Positions 1 to 5,660 of a stretch of DNA of 5,892 nucleotides are shown here, piece after piece. The stretch's first letter is position 1. Every line of letters starts with the position of its first letter. The position numbers were made by a program, and so were the translations under genes. Source of the DNA: Euryarchaeota archaeon UBA242 (GTDB lineage: Archaea; Thermoplasmatota; Poseidoniia; Poseidoniales; Poseidoniaceae); NCBI GenBank assembly GCA_002499015.1, contig DAJY01000001.1:2236-8127 (forward strand). Reading direction: 5' to 3'. The notes under the pieces are model-generated. The model searched no databases. It saw only the letters and a list, made by a program, of their open reading frames with translations, and was not told where the DNA came from.

Positions 1-173
1 CATTGTAAATTACATTTTCCAAAACGGATAAAGACATGTGGAATGCCACATTTGGCACCTTCACCTTGAATAGAGTGGAATATTTCAACGATTTTGTACT
101 CCATGGCCAAGTCGGTAGGATTGTCAACAACAGCATTTCCTGCGATTCCACAATTCTCAAATTCTTCCTTCAT
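1..173 (-). CDS. queE: 7-carboxy-7-deazaguanine synthase QueE, N-terminal part (radical SAM), cut by window edge
   Basis: QueE is a radical-SAM enzyme that converts 6-carboxytetrahydropterin to 7-carboxy-7-deazaguanine on the way to preQ0, the precursor of archaeosine and queuosine in tRNA. The 57 visible residues contain the family opening YKIVEIFHSIQGEGAKCGIP at about 26-45, then VFIRFGKCNLQ, followed by a codon beginning TG at the window edge, consistent with Cys of a CX3CX2C iron-sulfur motif. The rest of the gene lies left of base 1. I chose ATG at 173 because GGAGGT (181-186 on the plus strand) sits 7 nt upstream. This adds about 23 residues before the usual QueE start. The in-frame ATG at 104 fits typical family length better but has no visible ribosome site. 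It starts 19 nt after the folE stop, so it is probably co-transcribed. Family assignment is strong; exact start is moderate. Confidence 0.88.
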   Translation of the reverse strand, partial: MKEEFENCGIAGNAVVDNPTDLAMEYKIVEIFHSIQGEGAKCGIPHVFIRFGKCNLQ

Positions 174-180
174 CCTATTG

Positions 181-186
181 ACCTCC
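181..186 (-). promoter_or_regulatory. Shine-Dalgarno site deciding the queE start
   Basis: The minus strand reads GGAGGT here, 7 nt before the ATG at 173. It lies in the 19-nt gap after the folE stop and supports the upstream start over the internal ATG at 104. Confidence 0.7.
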
Positions 187-192
187 AATCGT

Positions 193-765
193 TCAAAGCG
201 GGCGGCTTTGAATCAATTGCATTAATTCCGCTCTAGCCTCAGCTTTGTCAAAGAATACACCACGCATAGCCGATGTAGTCATGATAGCGTTCTGCTTTGC
301 AACACCACGGCATTGCATACAGCCATGAGCAGCTTCGATTATTACAGCACAGCCTAGAGGAGAAAGATGTGCTTCCAAATCATCGGCTACGCCCTTGGTA
401 ATCCGTTCCTGATTCTGTAATCTTCTGCCGTGTAGTTCAACAATACGTGCTAATTTCGAGATACCCACAATCCTCTCTGTAGGAATGTAAGCAACATGCG
501 CTCTTCCTCTGAATGGCTGTAGGTGATGCTCGCAAGTAGAATGGAATTCAATATCACGCAATAACACGATTCCATCGTACCCCTCTCCATTGAAAGTTGC
601 TTCAAGAATATCTTCTGCATTTTGCGAATATCCGCCGAATACTTCATCCCACGAATCAATCACTCTCTTTGGAGTTTTGAGCAACCCCTCTCGTTCAGAT
701 AAGTTTCCTTCCAAATACTCTAATAGAGTCTTTATAGCCAATTCCGCCTCGTTTTTTGACACCAT
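193..765 (-). CDS. folE: GTP cyclohydrolase I, type IA (FolE)
   Basis: FolE converts GTP to 7,8-dihydroneopterin triphosphate, a cytosolic zinc-dependent step used for folates, pterins and preQ0. The protein is 190 residues from the ATG at 765. It shows the TPKRV segment (31-35), STCEHHLQPF (76-85), the segment from VGISKLARIVE to LQNQERIT (100-123) and HGCMQCRGV (147-155), followed by TTSAMRGVF. The zinc ligands align as Cys78, His81 and Cys149; their spacing (3 and 71 residues) matches E. coli Cys110, His113 and Cys181. A GTG at 774 would lengthen it by three codons, but GAAGGAG at 774-780 is placed 8 nt before the ATG, so ATG is preferred. It begins 5 nt after the RHH gene stop and is followed by queE, which points to preQ0 synthesis rather than folate as its main job (inference). 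All catalytic residues I can check are present. Confidence 0.96.
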   Translation of the reverse strand: MVSKNEAELAIKTLLEYLEGNLSEREGLLKTPKRVIDSWDEVFGGYSQNAEDILEATFNGEGYDGIVLLRDIEFHSTCEHHLQPFRGRAHVAYIPTERIVGISKLARIVELHGRRLQNQERITKGVADDLEAHLSPLGCAVIIEAAHGCMQCRGVAKQNAIMTTSAMRGVFFDKAEARAELMQLIQSRPL

Positions 766-770
766 ATTAT

Positions 771-947
771 TCACTCCTTCTGAATTCCTCTTCCATGCCT
801 AGAATCAATTTCATCAAGTTGATCTAATAATTTACGACAAGCCGTTCTAACAGCATCTGCTAGGCTGACAAATTTTTTGTCATCGCCAACATGTTTGCGC
901 AAATCTTCAGCCAATTGGCTGGGCATGTCCAACGATATCTTTGGCAT
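771..947 (-). CDS. Small ribbon-helix-helix (CopG/Arc-type) DNA-binding protein
   Basis: This 58-residue protein has the layout of a CopG/Arc/MetJ-type ribbon-helix-helix domain. A short strand, PKISLDMP (2-9), would contact the DNA groove as a dimer. Helix 1 is SQLAEDLRKHV (10-20), a loop follows at GDDKKFV (21-27), and helix 2 is SLADAVRTACRKLLDQLDEID (28-48), with a charged tail. Proteins of this class are usually repressors, often autoregulatory, or antitoxins. No toxin gene follows; the next genes are folE (5 nt downstream) and queE. The ATG at 947 has GGAG at 956-959, 8 nt upstream. The upstream region carries 11-bp-phased repeats that could be its operator, so I infer a repressor of its own preQ0 operon. 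The ligand, if any, is unknown; Cys37 is the only cysteine and no nickel- or effector-binding domain is attached. The fold call is strong from pattern; the regulatory target is inference. Confidence 0.85.
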   Translation of the reverse strand: MPKISLDMPSQLAEDLRKHVGDDKKFVSLADAVRTACRKLLDQLDEIDSRHGRGIQKE

Positions 948-974
948 GGTTTAGGCTCCAATCAACCCAATATA

Positions 975-1015
975 AGTATTCGCTTAGTATTGCCTGAGTA
1001 TTATTATACGAATAC
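975..1015. promoter_or_regulatory. Candidate RHH operator: three AGTATT repeats at 11-bp spacing within an inverted repeat
   Basis: AGTATT occurs at 975-980, 986-991 and 997-1002, exactly 11 bp apart, about one helical turn. The first copy extends to GTATTCG (976-982), whose reverse complement CGAATAC lies at 1009-1015. RHH proteins such as CopG, Arc and MetJ bind tandem short sites on one DNA face, and an RHH gene begins 28 bp away at 947. The array covers the likely core promoter of the minus-strand operon, so binding would repress it. Assignment to this protein is inference. Confidence 0.6.
996..1010 (-). promoter_or_regulatory. Candidate TATA-type promoter of the RHH-folE-queE operon
   Basis: The minus strand reads CGTATAATAATACTC. 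If this is an archaeal TATA box, transcription would start about 25-27 nt downstream, near 979, giving a leader of about 32 nt that includes the GGAG site at 956-959. A second AT-rich element, TTATAT at 970-975, would give a leaderless start near 946 and is an alternative. The AGTATT array overlaps the box. Confidence 0.4.
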
Positions 1016-1045
1016 CTCTCGTTTTAGGCTATACTGAGGGTAGTT

Positions 1046-1058
1046 TTTTACAAATATC
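1046..1058 (+). promoter_or_regulatory. Weak TATA-like element for the aminotransferase gene
   Basis: An AT-rich stretch, TTTTACAAATATC, is centred about 27 nt before the TTG at 1082, the distance expected if the transcript begins at the start codon. No ribosome-binding site is present before the TTG. Match to a TATA consensus is weak. Confidence 0.3.
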
Positions 1059-1081
1059 AATTTCCTTGATTTTGTCCCATT

Positions 1082-2656
1082 TTGGCCCATTATTCCTTGA
1101 ATAATGATTTTTTGGCTATTGAAAATGTTCAAAGCCCTTGCTTCATCAGCCCCAAAGTGATGAGTGCTTCTCCGGACGATCTAATCGGCCTTTTACAAGA
1201 CATCCGTGCCAACAGTGGAGATGCTGAAACAAGTGGTTTAAACGATGCTGAAATCAGACAATTCATCAGCCTCGACAAAAACCTTGGTCGCGCTATAAAT
1301 GAGGGTCATAAATATCATCTAGCGCTTCGCCAAGAAGTCGGAACTAGCGTCTTAATGCAATCAGAATCAGAATTGATTACTTCATTGCAGAGTGGATATG
1401 TAAATTTTTACAATCCAGCGACTATCAACCCCTACGTCGCAATCGCTGCACGTGGACCTTGGGTAATTACTGCACATGGTGCTGTATTACACGATAATGG
1501 TGGATATGGAATGCTCGGAGGCGGGCATGGTCCTGACGAAATTATTGAAGCCATGTCAAAGAATTGGGTTATGGCCAATGTTATGACAGCTTCATTCTCG
1601 CAGCAACGCTTGGTTGACCGACTTCGTGCTGAATTGGGACATACTAGAGGAAGTTGTCCGTTTGACCGTTTTATTTGCATGAATAGTGGTTCAGAAGCAG
1701 TAACGGTATCATTGCGTATTTCTGATGTAAATGCTAATAATTTAACTGGGTCTGAAGGACGCCACCAAGGTAAACCAATAAAATTACTTGCCATTGAACA
1801 AGCATTCCACGGTAGAACTGAAAGACCAGCGCAACTGTCTCATTCTTGTAAGCCGAATTATGATAAGAATCTGGCAAGTTTCCGTGACCGTGATAATCTC
1901 TTTCTCGTTCCAGCAAATGATATTGAGGCTCTACGAGAAGTATTTGCCAAGGCTGATGCAAATGGTGAATTCATTGAATTGATGGCTATCGAGCCGGTAC
2001 AAGGTGAAGGAAATCCTGGCCAATGTGTTGAGAGAGCATTCTATGACGAGGCCCGTAGGCTAACAACTGAACATGGCTCATTATTATTGGTCGATTCAAT
2101 ACAAGCGGGAATTCGTGGGCAAGGATGTCTTTCCATCGTCGATTATGATGGCTTCCAAGATTGCCTAGCCCCAGATTTGGAAACATGGTCAAAAGCCATG
2201 AACGCAGGACAGTATCCACTTTCAGTACTGGGAATGAATAGTCGTGCTAGCGAATTATATGTTTCAGGAATCTATGGCAATACCATGTCCACTAATCCTC
2301 GTGCGCTAGAAACTGCGATCGCAGTCCTCGACCGCATCACACCACAATTGCGACAAAACATTAGACAGCGAGGCACTGAATTTGTTGACAAATTGAATGC
2401 TCTAGCGTTAGAATTCCCTCAATACATTACTCTAGTTCAAGGCACTGGTCTATTGGTCAGCGCAGAATTGAAGGTGGATATTTTACCAGTTGTAGGATTT
2501 GATGCTGTTGAGCCTTGGTGTCGAAGAAGAGGATTAGGAGTTATCCATGGTGGAAAGAATGCATTGCGCTTCACACCACACTTCTCAATCACTTCAGAGG
2601 AAATTGATTTGATTATCAAGATAGTAAGAGAAGCGATAGTTCACTTTACTTCTTAA
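1082..2656 (+). CDS. Class-III (omega-type) PLP-dependent aminotransferase, substrate unknown
   Basis: This is a fold-type I PLP aminotransferase of class III, cytosolic, which would move an amino group from an amine or amino acid to a keto acid. From the TTG start, landmarks are NSGSEA (201-206), AFHGRT (241-246), VDSIQAG with the pyridine-binding Asp338 and Gln341, SKAMNAGQYP with the PLP Lys at 371, GNTMSTNPRALE (PLP phosphate region), and a C-terminal GVIHGGKNALRFTPHF carrying the likely substrate-carboxylate Arg. The usual DE[VI]Q is DSIQ here. At 524 residues it is longer than the typical 400-460, because about 110 residues precede the segment YVNFYNPATINPYVA. The start is uncertain: a stop at 1067-1069 bounds the frame, TTG at 1082 may be leaderless, and ATG at 1160 is the next good candidate; neither has a Shine-Dalgarno site. 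It is monocistronic, divergent from the RHH operon, and the neighbours do not reveal its substrate. I recall bacterial homologues sharing these unusual motifs, but not a characterised one. Confidence 0.9.
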   Translation: MAHYSLNNDFLAIENVQSPCFISPKVMSASPDDLIGLLQDIRANSGDAETSGLNDAEIRQFISLDKNLGRAINEGHKYHLALRQEVGTSVLMQSESELITSLQSGYVNFYNPATINPYVAIAARGPWVITAHGAVLHDNGGYGMLGGGHGPDEIIEAMSKNWVMANVMTASFSQQRLVDRLRAELGHTRGSCPFDRFICMNSGSEAVTVSLRISDVNANNLTGSEGRHQGKPIKLLAIEQAFHGRTERPAQLSHSCKPNYDKNLASFRDRDNLFLVPANDIEALREVFAKADANGEFIELMAIEPVQGEGNPGQCVERAFYDEARRLTTEHGSLLLVDSIQAGIRGQGCLSIVDYDGFQDCLAPDLETWSKAMNAGQYPLSVLGMNSRASELYVSGIYGNTMSTNPRALETAIAVLDRITPQLRQNIRQRGTEFVDKLNALALEFPQYITLVQGTGLLVSAELKVDILPVVGFDAVEPWCRRRGLGVIHGGKNALRFTPHFSITSEEIDLIIKIVREAIVHFTS

Positions 2657-2741
2657 CAAACTAAAATCTTATTGTGAGCAAATAAGTCTCATTTGAAACC
2701 TGAGTCGTATGCTTTATCCATTTCAACTTATCCAAATAAAG

Positions 2742-2785
2742 AAAAAATGCAAAATATATCAAGCATTATCACTAATAATCAGTGA
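2742..2785 (-). terminator. Possible terminator of the exporter operon (hairpin plus T-tract)
   Basis: Just past the permease stop, the minus-strand transcript can form a 5-bp hairpin (TCACT at 2769-2773 pairing with AGTGA at 2781-2785, 7-nt loop). It then runs into T-rich sequence with T4 at 2751-2754 and T6 at 2742-2747. Archaeal termination commonly uses T-tracts alone, so the T6 run may be the working part. The hairpin is weak and separated from the tract. No comparable signal is evident for the convergent aminotransferase gene, whose stop is at 2656. Confidence 0.4.
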
Positions 2786-2791
2786 ACTGGA

Positions 2792-4012
2792 TTAACTTAG
2801 GGAAGTAACAATATCTTCTCTCTTGAATTGCATTGAGGCATACTTTGCTGCCATTAGGGCATACAATATTGAAGTTCCAACCCAAATAATGATGTGGCTT
2901 GTAATTATTCTATTCATCAATAATTCTCTAAGCGCGAGTAGCACATTAACCACCGGAATTGCAAACCAAAACGATTCAATTCCGTCTAAATTGATAACCT
3001 GCGTGAATAAGGCTGGGAAAATAATCAACATTATAGCGGGGCCGAGGATACTTCCCGCCTCTTTTACACTATGCGATCTCATCGCTAGGGCTAATTCTAT
3101 TGCAACAACCATAATTGCAAATAGCATAATCGCGCCAATTATCAGTAGAATTGTCACCAGCGATAGTTCAGGAACACCGATGATACTAGAATTCGCTAGA
3201 TAGCCTATCGCAAATAATAATCCAAATATCTGCAGTAATACTCCAACTCCTGTAATAGTGGCTACCGCCAACCACTTGCCGAATAATAATTCAAGGCGTG
3301 TGCAGGGCAGGCTTAGAAGTGCTTCTAGCGTACCTCTTTCTCTTTCACCCGCTGTCATATCAATTGATGGCTGAATTGCCGATGAGAAGGTCCAGACAGC
3401 TAATACCAGTGGAATAAACATTGATAATGCCATACCAGCCTGTTCCCCGGCAGTGGCAGCATCTGCTTGTGAGAATTCACCATCCCATCTGAGGGGGTTC
3501 AATGTTGAATTAACGTCTAGGCCACCGGATTCAATTCTTGCAGCAGTTTCATTGTCTTCCCATTCATTCAAATCATGTAATAATCTTGATTTAGCCTCAC
3601 TCGAATGTTCAGATGTTGACATATGGAGGATGGAATAATACCAGATGTCTTCTTTTTGGGTAATTCTCAATATAGCATCTATTGAGCCATTTCTCAAACG
3701 TTCTATATCATCACCAGGTTGGCTTAAATCATCCAAAATAGGTAATTCTTCATAAGTTATTGCTATCGAAGATTGATTGATTATCATGCTTAAATTATCT
3801 GGCATATTATCGGTCTGAATAGTCAAGTCTAATTGTAACGATTTTAATTCTGCTGCTTCAGATTGTAGTAATACTGGAAATAGAATGAATAGCAAAGGGA
3901 ACATCAGCAATGGAATAACAATGATGGCAATAATCGTTCTCCAATCTCTGGAAAACTCTACTACTTCCTTCTTTGCGATTTGCTTTATTCGCATAGCGCT
4001 ACCATCAACCAT
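2792..4012 (-). CDS. ABC-2 type exporter permease, NatB-like
   Basis: The 406-residue protein is the membrane subunit of an ABC-2 exporter resembling NatB (sodium/drug efflux family). TM1 lies at about 27-49 after a basic, amphipathic start. An extracytoplasmic domain of roughly 145 residues follows (about 50-192). Hydrophobic segments then lie near 194-214, 247-271, 284-309, 319-340, 345-362 and 372-390. The stretch GERERGTLEALLSLP (222-236), between TM2 and TM3, is the conserved motif of this family. I start it at ATG 4012 because GGAGGT at 4021-4026 is 8 nt upstream. An open frame reaches back to an ATG at 4093, but those 27 codons run inside the ATPase gene and add a charged leader with no role. 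It overlaps the ATPase gene by 8 nt, which implies translational coupling and a shared complex. The exported substrate is not evident. Confidence 0.9.
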   Translation of the reverse strand: MVDGSAMRIKQIAKKEVVEFSRDWRTIIAIIVIPLLMFPLLFILFPVLLQSEAAELKSLQLDLTIQTDNMPDNLSMIINQSSIAITYEELPILDDLSQPGDDIERLRNGSIDAILRITQKEDIWYYSILHMSTSEHSSEAKSRLLHDLNEWEDNETAARIESGGLDVNSTLNPLRWDGEFSQADAATAGEQAGMALSMFIPLVLAVWTFSSAIQPSIDMTAGERERGTLEALLSLPCTRLELLFGKWLAVATITGVGVLLQIFGLLFAIGYLANSSIIGVPELSLVTILLIIGAIMLFAIMVVAIELALAMRSHSVKEAGSILGPAIMLIIFPALFTQVINLDGIESFWFAIPVVNVLLALRELLMNRIITSHIIIWVGTSILYALMAAKYASMQFKREDIVTSLS

Positions 4013-4832
4013 CAATTTCCACCTCCAATTCAGGTGTTTTAGGAGTAAATAATTTTCTCCACCAAGCCGTAATGCGCCCTTCAGAATCAGCATCTTCGTT
4101 CCTTGACCTCGCTTGGTCAGCGGTCAGCGAAACATATGCTTCTTCCAAAGAATCTTGTTCGGTTTGTTCCATTAACTGTTGTGGAGAACCATCTGCCCTA
4201 ACCTCGCCATTGTGAATTATAATAATACGATCGCATACTTGTCTCGCTTCTTCTAATTGATGAGTTGAATATACTACAGTGCCACCTTCATCGCGTAATT
4301 GTTTTACAAGTGCTCTAACAGTTCTAGCACTAGTAATGTCTAATCCAGCAGTAGGTTCATCGAGAAGTAGTATGCTTGGACCATGAGCAAGTGCCCTAAG
4401 AAGAGCAGTTTTTTGCTTCATACCACGACTAAATCCCTTGGTGTGACGGCTTAGACTATCACTCATTCCCAATCTACTAGCGAATAACTGTGTACGTTTC
4501 CAAGAGGTTTCATCATCAATCCCGTATAATCTCGAATGATAACGAATATTCTCCCATGCAGTCAAGCGAGAATACAATCCAGTAGATTCTGGGACTACAC
4601 CCAGCATATGCCTCATTGTTGACACATCTGAACCATCTTTCAATGTCACACTACCTTTGGTAGGGGTGTACACTCCTGCCATTAATCTCAGCAATGTTGT
4701 TTTCCCAGCTCCATTGCTTCCAACCAATCCGACTACTTCTCCGCTGCGAATATCCAAATCAATATGGCTAAGGGCCTCAATCTCATCAAAATGCTTGGCA
4801 ACCCCCTTTATCGAGAGTAAGGTTTCAGACAT
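4005..4832 (-). CDS. ABC exporter ATP-binding protein, NatA-like
   Basis: This is the cytosolic ATPase that would power the adjacent ABC-2 permease. The 275 residues show Walker A GSNGAGKTT (38-46) and a Q-loop region VVPESTGLYSRLT (79-91) in which Glu82 takes the usual Gln place, as is common in NatA-like proteins. The signature is FSRGMKQK (134-141) rather than LSGGQ, Walker B is ILLLDEPTAGLD (154-165), and the switch His is His191. All catalytic residues are intact. Past the nucleotide-binding domain, a charged tail of about 45 residues (230-275) has no recognised motif and ends in the permease start region. ATG at 4832 is preceded by GAGGG at 4839-4843, which overlaps the stop of the upstream 106-residue gene. 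Spacing to that gene is 9 nt. Substrate cannot be told from the ATPase; sodium, drug or lipid-like export are all possible. Confidence 0.95.
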   Translation of the reverse strand: MSETLLSIKGVAKHFDEIEALSHIDLDIRSGEVVGLVGSNGAGKTTLLRLMAGVYTPTKGSVTLKDGSDVSTMRHMLGVVPESTGLYSRLTAWENIRYHSRLYGIDDETSWKRTQLFASRLGMSDSLSRHTKGFSRGMKQKTALLRALAHGPSILLLDEPTAGLDITSARTVRALVKQLRDEGGTVVYSTHQLEEARQVCDRIIIIHNGEVRADGSPQQLMEQTEQDSLEEAYVSLTADQARSRNEDADSEGRITAWWRKLFTPKTPELEVEIDG

Positions 4833-4841
4833 TAAAATCCC

Positions 4842-5162
4842 TCAACTGGCTCTTCCAGATTCAACTGCAGCATTTAATCCAGGGTGTTTTTCTTCTAAAC
4901 GGCAAGCGCGAGACAATTGTTGCCTAAGTTGCTGGTGTATCTCTTTTTGTGAAATACCCATCTCAACTAAGTTTCCAATCATGTCGAAAGCACCTTGTAT
5001 TGCCCCAGCATCAAGATATGCATCATTGCTAATTTTACCATTTACTCTAAGATTATCTAATTGAGCGGAAATGAACTCTGCTTCTCTTCTAACGCGTGGA
5101 CCATCAATATGTGGTAAGGCTATCAGGTGGTCTACACAAGTTCTCATCACAACCAAGCCCAT
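4842..5162 (-). CDS. Uncharacterised 106-residue soluble protein
   Basis: I do not recognise this protein. It has no signal peptide or membrane segment and looks mostly helical. Residues about 22-37 and 64-94 are rich in charged and amide residues, the latter with runs such as QKEIHQQLRQQLSRA, which could form an amphipathic or coiled-coil helix. Two cysteines (9 and 87) are far apart and no metal motif is seen. It is probably real: the frame is uninterrupted, the composition is protein-like, and it sits 9 nt before the ABC ATPase gene whose ribosome site overlaps its stop. It starts 48 nt after the epimerase stop. The ATG at 5162 has no Shine-Dalgarno site; ATG at 5147 is an alternative. An AT-rich box at 5188-5195 could allow leaderless transcription. 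Co-transcription suggests a partner of the exporter, but this is inference. Confidence 0.7.
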   Translation of the reverse strand: MGLVVMRTCVDHLIALPHIDGPRVRREAEFISAQLDNLRVNGKISNDAYLDAGAIQGAFDMIGNLVEMGISQKEIHQQLRQQLSRACRLEEKHPGLNAAVESGRAS

Positions 5163-5187
5163 GCTGAGGGGTTAAGAGAGTATCCAT

Positions 5188-5195
5188 GATAATTA
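5188..5195 (-). promoter_or_regulatory. Weak TATA-like box before the 106-residue gene
   Basis: The minus strand reads TAATTATC, centred about 29 nt before the ATG at 5162 and lying within the only intergenic gap of this operon (48 nt). With no ribosome site before that ATG, an internal promoter giving a leaderless transcript of the small gene plus the exporter is possible. Support is limited to position and base composition. Confidence 0.25.
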
Positions 5196-5210
5196 CTGCA
5201 AAGGCAAGAC

Positions 5211-5651
5211 TCAGTGGTTGCTTTGTTTGAGTTCTACCAAAACTCCACCTGTTGATTTTGGGTGCACGAATGCTATTTGTGAGCCCCCTGCGCCGAGTTT
5301 CGGTTCAGCATCAATCATCTGAATTCCGTTATCCAGTAAATAGTCAATTAACTGTTGTAATTTTTCAACACGGAAACACAATTGTTGTATGCCCGGGCCG
5401 CGCTTTGCTAAGAAGTTGCCAATAGGAGTTTCCGCTGAAGTAGGTTGTAGCAATTCTATCATCGGTGGATGTTGTTCAACACTCTCGTCTGGTGGAGATG
5501 TTGAAAAAAATCTAGTTGTCACACCCTGTTCTACTACAGTTTCATCCTCTGAACCTTGAATTAAACCGATTAGTTTCCAGAAATGACTTGCAGATTCTAA
5601 GTCACTAGTTGCGATTCCAATATGGTCGATATGTATTGATCCGAAATCCAT
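5211..5651 (-). CDS. mce: Methylmalonyl-CoA epimerase (VOC fold)
   Basis: The enzyme interconverts the (S) and (R) forms of methylmalonyl-CoA, between propionyl-CoA carboxylase and the mutase. The 146 residues match the family along their whole length: IDHIGIATSDLE (8-19), EQGVTTRFF (41-49), MIELLQPTS (64-72), PIGNFLAKRGPGI (76-88), PKLGAGGSQIAFVHPKSTGGVLVELKQ (117-143). Compared from memory with the Propionibacterium enzyme (ligands His12, Gln65, His91, Glu141), His10, Glu66 and Glu140 are in place, but Gln90 stands where the family has the second His of GIHH. Thr46 stands at the position of its Glu48, which also varies in other members. The metal site is therefore altered but may still work. 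The ATG at 5651 has GAGGTG at 5657-5662 and begins 9 nt after the mutase stop, so the pair is co-transcribed and co-functional. Confidence 0.93.
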   Translation of the reverse strand: MDFGSIHIDHIGIATSDLESASHFWKLIGLIQGSEDETVVEQGVTTRFFSTSPPDESVEQHPPMIELLQPTSAETPIGNFLAKRGPGIQQLCFRVEKLQQLIDYLLDNGIQMIDAEPKLGAGGSQIAFVHPKSTGGVLVELKQSNH

Positions 5652-5660
5652 TCAATCACC

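Noticed and set aside
766..774. GTG start for folE overlapping the RHH stop by 4 nt
   Set aside because: The GTG uses the last G of the GAAGGAG site and has no ribosome site of its own; the ATG at 765 lies 8 nt after that site.
771..947. RHH protein as a toxin-antitoxin antitoxin
   Set aside because: The next genes are folE and queE, and no small toxin-like frame lies beside it.
948..1081. preQ1 or other riboswitch before the preQ0 operon
   Set aside because: The likely leader is only about 32 nt and I see no aptamer-like stem plus C-rich loop; the repeats look like protein-binding DNA sites.
2657..2791. Small gene or RNA gene in the convergent spacer
   Set aside because: The sequence is AT-rich with no start, ribosome site or tRNA-like fold; only a short hairpin and T-tract stand out.
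2823..3203. Plus-strand open frame of 126 codons
   Set aside because: It lies fully antisense to the permease membrane segments, has no ribosome site and does not resemble a family.
4013..4093. Longer permease start at ATG 4093
   Set aside because: These codons are embedded in the ATPase gene, and a GGAGGT site points to ATG 4012, right before the normal NatB-like N-terminus.
4657..5064. Plus-strand open frame of 135 codons
   Set aside because: It crosses from the ATPase into the small-protein gene on the other strand and is best explained as a codon-use shadow.
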